Positions 1 to 7,777 of a DNA stretch of 64,000 nucleotides are shown here, in pieces. Where the stretch lies: NCBI RefSeq assembly GCF_021462825.1, contig NZ_JAKEEB010000024.1, positions 45,318-109,317 of the forward strand, given 5' to 3'. Numbering within the stretch: position 1 is the first letter of the stretch; the number at the start of each line of letters is the position of its first letter. This DNA is from Streptomyces glomeratus. Lineage in GTDB: Bacteria; Actinomycetota; Actinomycetes; Streptomycetales; Streptomycetaceae. The position numbers and the translations under genes are program-made. Under the pieces are notes generated by a model. The model saw only the letters and a list, made by a program, of their open reading frames with translations, searched no databases and was not told where the DNA came from.

Positions 1-631
1 GCCGGGCGAAGGCCAGATCGGCGTCCGTGGGCTCGTAGGGTTCGAGGACCCAGCGCCGCTCGGGGTCCGGGGCGTGCAGCGCGTACTGGAAGGCGTCGTC
101 GACGTAGTAGAACGAGACCTCGTAGCGGAAGTCGATGCGCGGCTGGACCAGGAGGTCGCCCCAGGTGACCTCCGCCAGCCGGGGGCGGGGCACGAAGTCC
201 AGGCCTATGGAGTCAGCCCCCGCCTTCGGCTTGACGGCGTACCGGGCCGCCTCTGGCAGCCGGCCGAGGTCCTCGGGGCGGTCCACGGTGGGGATCACCG
301 GGAATCCGGCCGCGGTCAGCTCGAGCAGATACCGCTTGCCGGCCATGTCGGCCCGCCCGGTCAGCGGGTTGTACACCCGGGTGCCGTGCGCGGCGGCCCG
401 GGCGCGGAAGGCGTCGTAGGCCTCCTGGTAGTGGAGCACCGGTCCGCTGTTGCGCACGACGACGGCGTCGAAGCCGTCCATGAGCGCGGCCGCGTCCAGC
501 GGATGGCACAGGGCGATGTCGAAGTCCGCGCGCAACCGGGACGACAGCTCGATGTCCTCGTCGCAGTAGCGCCGCCCCCGCGCCGGGTAGGCCAGGTCGG
601 TCACGTACAGCAGGCGGGGGCGTGCGGGCAT
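1..631 (-). CDS. ATP-grasp family protein (3' end cut by the window edge)
   Basis: The first 210 codons are present and the gene runs off the left edge, so the C-terminal part is missing. The ATG at 631 follows a GAGGAG ribosome site. The N-terminus (MPARPRLLYVTDLAYPARG) starts a preATP-grasp-like alpha/beta region. Around residue 110 comes a GRADMAGKRYLLE segment, then an AVKPKAGADSIGL segment that resembles the nucleotide-binding lysine strand and glycine-rich loop of RimK/glutathione-synthetase-type ligases. Substrate is unknown. It is divergent from the aldo/keto reductase and is not obviously part of the graspetide locus 1.7 kb away. Family assignment is by motif only. Confidence 0.7.
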   Translation of the reverse strand, partial: MPARPRLLYVTDLAYPARGRRYCDEDIELSSRLRADFDIALCHPLDAAALMDGFDAVVVRNSGPVLHYQEAYDAFRARAAAHGTRVYNPLTGRADMAGKRYLLELTAAGFPVIPTVDRPEDLGRLPEAARYAVKPKAGADSIGLDFVPRPRLAEVTWGDLLVQPRIDFRYEVSFYYVDDAFQYALHAPDPERRWVLEPYEPTDADLAFAR

Positions 632-726
632 GGGCGTCTCCTCGGTCGTCGCCCCACAATCTAGTGTGCGCGGCGCGCAGGACGGGCGTGCCGTGCTCCG
701 GCGGGCCCGGATGACACACTGGCCGC

Positions 727-1710
727 ATGGAAGAGCGAGAATTCCGCAGGTCGGGGCAGCATGCGTCGGTCATCGGCCTCGGCACCTGGCAACTGGGAGC
801 GGACTGGGGCGACGTCGACGACAAGGACGCCCACGACGTGCTGGAGGCGGCCGCCGAGTCGGGCGTGACGTTCTTCGACACCGCCGACGTGTACGGCGAC
901 GGGCGCAGCGAGCAGGCCATCGCCGCCTGCCTGCTGGGCAGGCCCGACCTGCACGTGCTGGTGGCGACCAAGATGGGGCGCCGCGTCGAGCAGATCCCGC
1001 AGAACTACGTCCTGGACAACTTCCGTGTCTGGAACGACCGTTCCCGGCGCAACCTGGGCGTCGACTGTATCGACCTGGTGCAGCTTCACTGCCCGCCGAC
1101 ACCCGTCTACTCCTCCGACGAGGTGTACGACGCCCTCGACACGCTGGTCGAGGAGGGCCGGGTCGCCGCGTACGGCGTGAGCGTCGAGACGTGCGCCGAG
1201 GCGCTCACCGCGATCGCCCGCCCGAATGTGGCGAGCGTGCAGATCATCCTCAACCCGTTCCGGATGAAGCCGCTGGGCGAGGTGCTCCCGGCCGCGCTGG
1301 AGGCGGGTGTCGGCATCATCGCCCGGGTGCCGCTCGCCTCCGGCCTGCTGTCGGGGAAGTACACCAAGGACACGGTCTTCGCCGCGAACGACCACCGCTC
1401 CTTCAACCGCCACGGGGAGGCCTTCGACCAGGGCGAGACCTTCTCCGGCGTGGACTACGACACGGGCGTGGAGGCGGCGGCGGAGTTCGCCGCGCTCGCC
1501 CCCGAGGGCTTCACCCCGGCCCAGACGGCGCTCGCCTGGATCATTCAGCAGCCCGGCGTGACCACGGTGATCCCCGGCGCCCGTTCGGTGGATCAGGCCC
1601 GCGCCAACGCGGCGGTCGCCAAGCTGCCCCCGCTGTCCCGGGAGACACTCGACGCGATCGGGGACCTGTACGACCGGCGGATCAAGGCTCAGGTGGAGCA
1701 CCGCTGGTAG
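727..1710 (+). CDS. Aldo/keto reductase
   Basis: A 327-residue protein with the complete aldo/keto reductase tetrad: Asp51 and Tyr56 in DTADVYGDG, Lys82 in VATKMGR and His121 in VQLHCPP. Near the C-terminus, TTVIPGARSVDQARAN matches the NADP-binding IPG-xR region. It should be a cytosolic NADPH-dependent oxidoreductase of the (beta/alpha)8 fold acting on carbonyl substrates; the physiological substrate cannot be read from sequence. Length is normal for the bacterial family. It stands alone, with divergent and convergent neighbours. Confidence 0.92.
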   Translation: MEEREFRRSGQHASVIGLGTWQLGADWGDVDDKDAHDVLEAAAESGVTFFDTADVYGDGRSEQAIAACLLGRPDLHVLVATKMGRRVEQIPQNYVLDNFRVWNDRSRRNLGVDCIDLVQLHCPPTPVYSSDEVYDALDTLVEEGRVAAYGVSVETCAEALTAIARPNVASVQIILNPFRMKPLGEVLPAALEAGVGIIARVPLASGLLSGKYTKDTVFAANDHRSFNRHGEAFDQGETFSGVDYDTGVEAAAEFAALAPEGFTPAQTALAWIIQQPGVTTVIPGARSVDQARANAAVAKLPPLSRETLDAIGDLYDRRIKAQVEHRW

Positions 1711-1798
1711 GGGCCGCCCGGCGGACCGGTCGTCAGCCGGCGAGCGGCCGGGCCCTCGAGGCCGGAGCAGCCGCCGGGCCGTCCTCGCCGGGCGGTCG

Positions 1799-2086
1799 TC
1801 AGGCGGTCAAGGCGGAGCGGCCGGCGCGGATCGTGCCCCGCGCCGCGGCCCGTACCCGGTAGGTGGTCTTGGCCCGGTCCACCACGGGATCGCCGAGCAC
1901 GATCCGCCCGGCCACGAGCAGCGCGTCGCACTCGTCGGTGGGCAGTGCCGTATGACGGCCGCCGGACTGCCAACAGCCGTACCGGCGGCGCCCGTCGGCA
2001 TGCACGGTGAGGAAGACCGGCAGGCGCTGGTCCATGATCAGGCGCAGCACTTCGGCAGCACGGACACTGAGCCGAGGGCGCGTCAT
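1799..2086 (-). CDS. Small conserved-looking protein of unknown function
   Basis: A 95-residue basic protein starting MTRPRLSVRAAEVLRLIMDQ. I recognise no named domain. The first 20 residues could form a helix, and a WQSGGRHTALPTDECDALLVAGRI segment follows. There is no signal peptide or membrane segment. The reading frame has the strong third-position GC bias of its neighbours and the ATG follows an AAAGGCTG ribosome site. It is convergent with the aldo/keto reductase and divergent from the graspetide genes. Function unknown. Confidence 0.65.
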   Translation of the reverse strand: MTRPRLSVRAAEVLRLIMDQRLPVFLTVHADGRRRYGCWQSGGRHTALPTDECDALLVAGRIVLGDPVVDRAKTTYRVRAAARGTIRAGRSALTA

Positions 2087-2294
2087 GGTGGGTCAGCCTT
2101 TCGGGGGCACGGGCGGGCGGTCCTCCCGCCCCGGTCGCGATGATCTTTACCCGCATTGTTGCCGAGTGCACTGACAGCGCGCATCCGGCGTGCCGGGGAC
2201 TGCCCCTGGAGTCAACGTCCCGGTCCCGACAATGTGATGACCTTCACCCTGATGTGGCGGAAAGTGATGAATTCCTTACGGGCGAGGGACGTTA

Positions 2295-2316
2295 AAAGTT
2301 GTGAAGAGGCAACTTT
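2295..2316 (+). promoter_or_regulatory. Inverted repeat in the graspetide precursor leader
   Basis: AAAGTTG at 2295-2301 and CAACTTT at 2310-2316 are perfect 7-bp arms around an 8-nt loop. The element ends seven bases before the GGAGG ribosome site at 2324-2328. It lies in a comparatively AT-rich stretch. It could be a protein operator or a small mRNA hairpin controlling precursor expression. The repeat is visible; the role is inferred. Confidence 0.4.
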
Positions 2317-2334
2317 GTACCGTGGAGGTTTTCC

Positions 2335-2526
2335 GTGCGACCGTTCACCCTCAACTACGCCGTCCCCCAACGGGTTCCGGCTGTGGTGACGCCTTACCAC
2401 TACGACGCGTCCCGGCAGTTGAACGTGCTGCCCGACGGCCGTCTCGCCGTGAGTGACCGGGCGCTGCTCCACGCGGCCGGTACGACGACGTCCACCGCCG
2501 GCTCCCAGACGCACTTCGACGACTGA
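2335..2526 (+). CDS. tgmA: Putative ATP-grasp-modified RiPP precursor (graspetide, TgmA-like)
   Basis: A 63-residue precursor starting at GTG 2335 behind a good GGAGG site. It has no signal peptide. An N-terminal leader (MRPFTLNYAVPQRVP) leads through a QLNVLPDGRLAVS segment to a C-terminal tail rich in hydroxyl and acidic residues (TTTSTAGSQTHFDD). Graspetides are made when an ATP-grasp ligase joins Asp/Glu side chains to Ser, Thr or Lys; the tail offers several Thr/Ser acceptors and the final Asp-Asp as donors. The maturase starts 13 bp downstream, so the two are surely co-transcribed. The layout matches the TgmA/TgmB pair known from Streptomyces (SAV_5884-type maturase). Ring pattern and activity are unknown. 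Confidence 0.85.
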   Translation: MRPFTLNYAVPQRVPAVVTPYHYDASRQLNVLPDGRLAVSDRALLHAAGTTTSTAGSQTHFDD

Positions 2527-2539
2527 CGGCCCTACCCGG

Positions 2540-3496
2540 ATGACGGTCCTCATCCTCACGTCCGAGCAGGACGTGACCGCCGACATGGTGGTGGCCCAGC
2601 TACAGGAGCGGGGCGTTCCCGTGATGCGCCTGGATCCCGCCGATCTCCCCGGCAAGGCGGTGCTGTCCGCCGACTACGCCCACGGCGACTTCGACGGCCA
2701 TCTCTCGGTCAACGGGCACGTCCTGAGCATGGCCGGTCTGCGCTCGGTGTGGGTGCGCAGGCCGGGTGAGCCCGCGGCGCACGCCGCGGAGGCCTCCGCG
2801 TGGCTGACCGCCGAGACCCGGCAGGCCCTGTACGGCATGCTCTACTCGGCCTCGACCCGTTGGATGAACCACCCCCGCAACGCCGACCAGGCCCGCTACA
2901 AGCCGTGGCAGTTGCGGATCGCCCATCTCAGCGGCTTCGCCGTGCCGCCCACCGTCATCACCACCGCCCCGCGCGTCGCCCAGCAGTTCGCCGAGGAGTA
3001 CCGGGACGTGGTCGTGAAGTCGGCCTCTGGGCCGCCGCCGGACGATCCCGGGCTCGCGCTGCCCACCACGCTCATCGGACCCGACACCGACTTCTCGGCC
3101 GTGGCGGCGGGTCCCGCCCTGCTCCAGCGCTATGTCCCCAAGCGCGCCGACATCCGGCTGACCTGTGTCGGCACCCGGCTGTTCGGCGCGCGCAAGAGGG
3201 CCGCGCCGGGACAGATCGACGGCCGGTACGGCGACACCGGGTACCACTGGGAGGCCACGGCGGTGCCGGAGCGCGTCGTGAAGTCGGTGCACGAGTACCT
3301 CACGCTGTCCGGACTCGCCTACGCGGCCTTCGACTTCGCCGAGGACGAGGAGGGGCTGTGGTGGTTCCTGGAGTGCAACCAGGGCGGGCAGTTCGGCTTC
3401 ATCGAACTGGAGACGGGGCAGCCGATCGCCGAGGCGGTCGCCCTGTGGCTGGCTCGGCGGACGCCGGACCGCCGCCTTCCGGAGAGCCGCCGGTGA
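2540..3496 (+). CDS. tgmB: ATP-grasp ribosomal peptide maturase (graspetide synthetase, TgmB-like)
   Basis: A 318-residue ATP-grasp ligase. An in-frame start at 2453 exists but would overlap the precursor; ATG 2540 begins MTVLILTSEQDVTADMVV, the usual start of the family. Features in order: VWVRRPGEP around residue 74; NHPRNADQARYKPWQLRIA before the grasp domain; VVVKSASG, the ATP-binding Lys strand; LLQRYVPKRADIRLT, the hinge; and ECNQGGQFGFIE, which carries the Mg-binding Glu and Asn. It should use ATP to form side-chain ester or amide links in the TgmA core. No methyltransferase, protease or transporter gene follows; the next gene is convergent. Confidence 0.9.
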   Translation: MTVLILTSEQDVTADMVVAQLQERGVPVMRLDPADLPGKAVLSADYAHGDFDGHLSVNGHVLSMAGLRSVWVRRPGEPAAHAAEASAWLTAETRQALYGMLYSASTRWMNHPRNADQARYKPWQLRIAHLSGFAVPPTVITTAPRVAQQFAEEYRDVVVKSASGPPPDDPGLALPTTLIGPDTDFSAVAAGPALLQRYVPKRADIRLTCVGTRLFGARKRAAPGQIDGRYGDTGYHWEATAVPERVVKSVHEYLTLSGLAYAAFDFAEDEEGLWWFLECNQGGQFGFIELETGQPIAEAVALWLARRTPDRRLPESRR

Positions 3497-3559
3497 TCCG
3501 CGCCGCCGGGGCGCAGGAGTGGGCACACCAAGCCCCGGGACGACGGACCGGGCGCGCCG

Positions 3560-5167
3560 TCACCGCTCCGTCGGGCGGAAGGATCGCAGGATCACGTCCA
3601 GGGCCTGCCGGTCGGCGGCGCTGTCCGCGTCGGCGGCCGGAGTCGTCCAGCGCAGGGAGAAGCCGCGGCCGCCTCCGGTGAGGAAGCCGCGGCCGAAGGT
3701 GCGCACCCGGACGCCGTCCACCGTGGACAGCCACACCATGTCGGCGCCCTGGTAACCCTGGTATGTCACGGCTCGGATGGTGCCCACGCGGGCGTAGTCG
3801 CCGTAGGCGCTCCGGAGGGACGGCTCCAGGTCCCGCCAGACCGCGACCGGGTCCTGGCCGAGACGTACGCCTTCGGTGACCGTCAGCGTGCGCGGATCCC
3901 CGCTCGCACCGAAGGTCACTCTGTAGGTGTCCTGGGCCGCCTGGTACGTGCGCAGGCGCTTCCACCCCCGCGGCAGGTCGACGGAGAAGCCCTCGGGGGC
4001 GACCAGGCGGTTGAAGCCGCCATTCGCATCGCCGGAAGCGCCCGACGGGGAGGGGGTCGCCGTCCCGCCCGTCGCCGGAGGGCTGGTTCCGCGGTCGGCG
4101 CTGTCGCCGGTCGGGGCCGCCGACGCGGAGGGCGCGCCGGAACGGGACGGCTGCGCACCGGCCGAAGGCGTGCCGCCGGGCCGGCCCGCCGTGACGAGGA
4201 CGGCGACCGACGAGGCGGCGACCACCAGAACCGCCCCCGCCAGTACCGACCGGCGCACGGCCGGACTGCTCCAGACCCGTCCCGCCCGGTGCGCCACCAG
4301 CCACGCACTGCCGAAGCGTGGTGTCAGCGTCTGGGGAGCGGGGGTTTCCACGTCGTCGTTCAGGATGCGCATCAGGGAGGCACGCACCACCGGCTCCGGA
4401 ACCCGCTCCAGGGCGTCCCGGCGCAGCAGCCCCGTCACGGCCGGGGCGAGCGGGCCGGCGTTCACCGGTGAGCGCAGCGGCAACCGGTCGACCGCCCGCA
4501 GCGTCGCCTCGGCGGGCCCCCGGTCCTTGAACGGCGGACGGCCCTCCGTCATCGCGTACAGAAGCGCGCCCAGCGCCCACTGGTCGGCCTCCGGACCGGC
4601 GGTGGACCCGCGGGCCTGTTCCGGGGCGGCGTACGACGGTGCGCTGATCCGCTGGGTCACGGACGCGCCGATCAGTCCGAACCCGGTCACCACGACGCTG
4701 CCGTCCTCCCGCACGAACACCTGACCGGGGCTGAGGTCGCCGTGGGTCACGCCCCTGCGGTGGGCGGCCTCCAGCACGTCCAGAATGCCGAGGCCGATCC
4801 GGGCCGCCCGGACGTAGTTGAGGGGGCCGCGGGCCAGCAGCTCGCCCAGCGGTGTGCCCTCTATCCGTTCCGTCACGGTCCACAGGACACCGTTGTCCTC
4901 GACCGCGTCGAGGACGGTGGCGACCCCGGCCGGGCACAGCAGTTGCATGGCCTCCGACTCGCGCAGGATCCGGGTCACCGTGCGGCGCGCGCCGGCCTCG
5001 GGACGCAACAGAGCGAGCCGCGACCCGACGAGCGTGACCGGCCGCCCGAACTCCAGGTCCTCGGCCAGAGCGACGGTACGTCCCTCCTCCTGGTGGACGA
5101 CCTCGAGCGTCCGGTACCGTCCGGCGATCAACTCCCTGGTGGAGACCTGCCCCTGGTCCATCGTCAT
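3560..5167 (-). CDS. Membrane-anchored Ser/Thr protein kinase-like protein, probably a pseudokinase
   Basis: A 535-residue protein with a Pkn-like cytoplasmic domain (about 15-260), one membrane helix near 305-325 (VLAGAVLVVAASSVAVLVTA), a Ser/Pro/Ala-rich linker and an extracellular domain of about 150 residues. The kinase fold is recognisable from HGDLSPGQV, the APE-type YAAPEQARG and the DQWALGALLYAMTEGRPPF helix. Key residues are missing: no glycine-rich loop, no VAIK lysine (PVTLVGSRLAL), no Mg-binding Asn after the catalytic loop (GQ instead), and DFG is GFG. It is therefore likely a sensor or scaffold rather than an active kinase. It is convergent with the graspetide maturase. Confidence 0.85.
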   Translation of the reverse strand: MTMDQGQVSTRELIAGRYRTLEVVHQEEGRTVALAEDLEFGRPVTLVGSRLALLRPEAGARRTVTRILRESEAMQLLCPAGVATVLDAVEDNGVLWTVTERIEGTPLGELLARGPLNYVRAARIGLGILDVLEAAHRRGVTHGDLSPGQVFVREDGSVVVTGFGLIGASVTQRISAPSYAAPEQARGSTAGPEADQWALGALLYAMTEGRPPFKDRGPAEATLRAVDRLPLRSPVNAGPLAPAVTGLLRRDALERVPEPVVRASLMRILNDDVETPAPQTLTPRFGSAWLVAHRAGRVWSSPAVRRSVLAGAVLVVAASSVAVLVTAGRPGGTPSAGAQPSRSGAPSASAAPTGDSADRGTSPPATGGTATPSPSGASGDANGGFNRLVAPEGFSVDLPRGWKRLRTYQAAQDTYRVTFGASGDPRTLTVTEGVRLGQDPVAVWRDLEPSLRSAYGDYARVGTIRAVTYQGYQGADMVWLSTVDGVRVRTFGRGFLTGGGRGFSLRWTTPAADADSAADRQALDVILRSFRPTER

Positions 5168-5322
5168 CCCTCGCTGCGCACCGGACTCTCCCGTTTCCCG
5201 GATGTACGGCGGACGTGACGGTGGGTGTTCAAAGGAAGGCGATTTCTCCGCACAGGATTTCGTCCGGCGTGTGTGCGCAGCCCGCGCATACGCTCACACG
5301 TGCGAAAATGCGTCCCGGGGAC

Positions 5323-5334
5323 TACCGGTCGGTA
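5323..5334. promoter_or_regulatory. Short palindrome resembling a TetR-family operator
   Basis: TACCGGTCGGTA consists of inverted TACCG/CGGTA arms with two central bases, flanked by ACT and AGT and followed by another TTACC. It lies between the stop of the PobA-like gene and the start of the pseudokinase gene, about 155 bp upstream of the latter. TetR-type sites in actinobacteria often have this kind of sequence, but no TetR gene is adjacent. Tentative. Confidence 0.25.
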
Positions 5335-5336
5335 AG

Positions 5337-6569
5337 TTACCGAGGGTTACCAACCGCGGTCGAGCCGATGTACGACTCCGCGAACGCGGCCGCCGCGGCG
5401 GGCGAGTGGAACAGCCGCCGCAGCCGGGCCGACGCGTTGCCCGCGCGGAACGGATCGCCGGACGAGGGACCGTGCAGCAGCTCGGCGAACCACTCCGAGA
5501 ACTCCTGGTACTCCCATACCCGTCGCAGACAGGCCGCCGAGTAGCCGCGCAGTCCGCCGGTCTCGCCCGTGCGGTGGTAGGCGACCAGTGCATCGGCGAG
5601 CAGCAGCGCGTCGTGCAGGGCGAGGTTCATGCCCTTCGCCGCGATCGGGGCGACGAGGTGGGCGGCGTCGCCCGCGAGGAACAGCCTCCCGTACGCCATC
5701 GGCTGCACCACGTAGTTGTGCATGTCGAGGACCCGCTTCTCGATCAGCCGGCCCTCGGTCAGCGGCGCCGCCCCCGCCGCGGACAGCCGCGTGTGCAGCT
5801 CGGACCAGACGCGTTCGTCCGGCCAGTTCTGCGGGTCGTCGCCGGGCGGGCACTGGAGGTAGTAGCGGGTGACCTGCGGACCGCGGGCCATGTGCGCGGC
5901 GAAACCACGGGGATGGACCCCGAAGACGACGCAGTCGGACGACGGTGGCGCCTCGGCGAGCAGCGCCAGCCAGCCGACCCCGTAGTCGAGCCGCGAGAGG
6001 TGGGTGCGCCCCGGCGGCAGCGCGGCCCGGCTCACCCCGCGGGCGCCGTCGCAGCCTGCGACGACATCGCAGTCGATCCGGCGGCGTACGCCCGAGTCCG
6101 GATCGGTGTACGACACCGACGGCCGCTCGGTGCCGATGTCGTGCAGCTCCACGTCGCGCACCTCGAAGCGGATGTCACCGCCTTTGACGTCCGCGTACTC
6201 CCGCACCAGGTCGGTGACGAGCAGCGGCTGGGGGTACACGAAGTGGTGGTGGCCGGAGATCTCCGTGTAGGGGAACCGGTGGCGTTCGCCGTCGACACGG
6301 AACTCGCAGGTGCTGTGTGTCGGCGCCCGCTCCAGCAGGCCCTCGGCGAGCCCGTGCCGCTCCAGTGCCCGCACCGCCCACTCCTCCAGGAAGCCGGCCC
6401 GGGGCCGCTGCTCGATGAAGTCCCGGCTCTCGGCCTCCAGGACGACACAGCCGACGGAGGCGTCCCGCAGGACGTTCGCAAGAGTCAGCCCGGCCGGGCC
6501 CGCGCCGACGATGACGACGGGCGCGCGCGGCTCGGAGGAGGGCAGGGCGGTGGGGGAGGAGTCGATCAT
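5337..6569 (-). CDS. pobA: 4-hydroxybenzoate 3-monooxygenase-like flavoprotein hydroxylase (PobA family)
   Basis: A 410-residue class A flavoprotein monooxygenase. It has VVIVGAGPAGLTLANVLR for the FAD ADP moiety near the N-terminus, VVAGCDGARGVSR (the DG motif that binds FAD and NADPH), and GDAAHLVAPIAAKGMNLALHD, the ribityl-binding GD motif in the form typical of PobA. RPRAGFLEEWAVRAL and YPQPLLVTDL also match PobA. It should convert 4-hydroxybenzoate to protocatechuate with NAD(P)H and oxygen. I chose ATG 6569 over a TTG ten codons upstream. No pca ring-cleavage genes are nearby, so the link to aromatic catabolism would be in trans. Confidence 0.88.
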   Translation of the reverse strand: MIDSSPTALPSSEPRAPVVIVGAGPAGLTLANVLRDASVGCVVLEAESRDFIEQRPRAGFLEEWAVRALERHGLAEGLLERAPTHSTCEFRVDGERHRFPYTEISGHHHFVYPQPLLVTDLVREYADVKGGDIRFEVRDVELHDIGTERPSVSYTDPDSGVRRRIDCDVVAGCDGARGVSRAALPPGRTHLSRLDYGVGWLALLAEAPPSSDCVVFGVHPRGFAAHMARGPQVTRYYLQCPPGDDPQNWPDERVWSELHTRLSAAGAAPLTEGRLIEKRVLDMHNYVVQPMAYGRLFLAGDAAHLVAPIAAKGMNLALHDALLLADALVAYHRTGETGGLRGYSAACLRRVWEYQEFSEWFAELLHGPSSGDPFRAGNASARLRRLFHSPAAAAAFAESYIGSTAVGNPR

Positions 6570-6626
6570 CCGCTCATTATGGCGGCGTACCGTCAACCCG
6601 GCCCGGGCGCGCCCCCGTTGCCCGGA

Positions 6627-7598
6627 TCAGTGCAGGGCCTCCCGCAGCGCGGGCAGCAGCTCCTTGGCCGACCAGTCGATGAACTCGCTCTGGCTGTCAC
6701 CGCCGACCTGCACCAGCGCGATCTCCGTGAACCCGGCCTCGGCGTAGGGGCGTACTGCCTCGGCGAAGTCCGCCGGATCGTCGCCGCACGGGATCGAGGA
6801 GGCGACGTCCTCGGGCCGGACGTACTGCGTGGCCGAGGCGAAGGAATCCGGGTGCGGCAGCTCGGAGTTGACCTTCCAGCCGCCGCCGAACCAGCGGAAC
6901 TGCTCGTGCGCCCGCCGTACGGCGGCGTGCCGGTCCCGGTCGTAGCAGACCGGCAGCTGCCCCACCCGGGGCTTGCCCTTGCCGCCGTGCCGGTCGAAGG
7001 AGTCGAGCAGATCCCGCTTCGGCTCGGTGGCGATGACGAGGTCGGCGAGGCGGCCTGCCAGGGCGCAGGACCGCTCGCCGGACACGGCGATGCCGATCGG
7101 CGGCGGCTCGTCCGGCAGGTCCCACAGCCGGGCCGAGTCCACGCCGAAGTGCCTGCCGCGGTGGCTTACATGGCCGCCGCCGAACAGGTCGCGGATGATG
7201 CCGACCGCCTCTTCCAGCATCTCGTGACGCACCTCGGCCGACGGCCAACCACGGCCGACCACATGCTCGTTGAGGTTCTCGCCGGAACCGAGGCCCAGCC
7301 GGAACCTGCCCTGCGACAGCAGTTGCATGGTGGCGGCCTTCTGGGCCACCACCGCCGGGTGGTAGCGCACGCTGGGGCAGGTCACATACGTCATCAGCGG
7401 GATCCTCGAGGTGGCCTGCGCGGCGGCGCCCAGCACACACCATGCGTACGGCGAGTGCCCCTGCTCCCGCAGCCACGGGAAGTAGTGGTCCGAGGTCACG
7501 GAGAAGTCGAAGCCGGCCTCCTCGGCCCGCACCACATGGTCGACCAGCTCACGCGGGCCCGCCTGTTCCGTCATCATCGTGTATCCGATGTGCACCAT
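6627..7598 (-). CDS. LLM-class F420-dependent oxidoreductase (G6PDH-like family)
   Basis: A 323-residue luciferase-like TIM-barrel protein. MVHIGYTMMTEQAGPRELVDHVVRAEEAGFDF begins the barrel; SDHYFPW, TYVTCPSVRYHPAVVAQKAATM and GLGSGENLNEHVVG match the actinobacterial F420-binding subgroup related to F420-dependent glucose-6-phosphate dehydrogenase. The cofactor is most likely F420 rather than FMN; substrate unknown. ATG 7598 gives the family N-terminus, and an upstream in-frame start at 7649 adds 17 unrelated residues. It lies 57 bp upstream of the PobA-like start on the same strand, so the two may share a transcript. Confidence 0.88.
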   Translation of the reverse strand: MVHIGYTMMTEQAGPRELVDHVVRAEEAGFDFSVTSDHYFPWLREQGHSPYAWCVLGAAAQATSRIPLMTYVTCPSVRYHPAVVAQKAATMQLLSQGRFRLGLGSGENLNEHVVGRGWPSAEVRHEMLEEAVGIIRDLFGGGHVSHRGRHFGVDSARLWDLPDEPPPIGIAVSGERSCALAGRLADLVIATEPKRDLLDSFDRHGGKGKPRVGQLPVCYDRDRHAAVRRAHEQFRWFGGGWKVNSELPHPDSFASATQYVRPEDVASSIPCGDDPADFAEAVRPYAEAGFTEIALVQVGGDSQSEFIDWSAKELLPALREALH

Positions 7599-7777
7599 AT
7601 GTGCGCGAGTTCCCGGTCGGCGCACACGAAAACCGGACAGCGGGACCACCTTCCCTGGGGATCCCTTTCCGACGGGATCATGGACATGCCCGGCCCCGGA
7701 CCGGAAGGATGGCGGATACAGCCAACCGCGAACCTCAGCCGTGCCCCACCACCCGCGACCGCCAGGAGGCCCGCCGG

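Noticed and set aside
2453..2539. Upstream start for the ATP-grasp maturase.
   Set aside because: It would overlap the precursor gene and adds Arg/Pro-rich sequence unlike the family; ATG 2540 gives the standard N-terminus.
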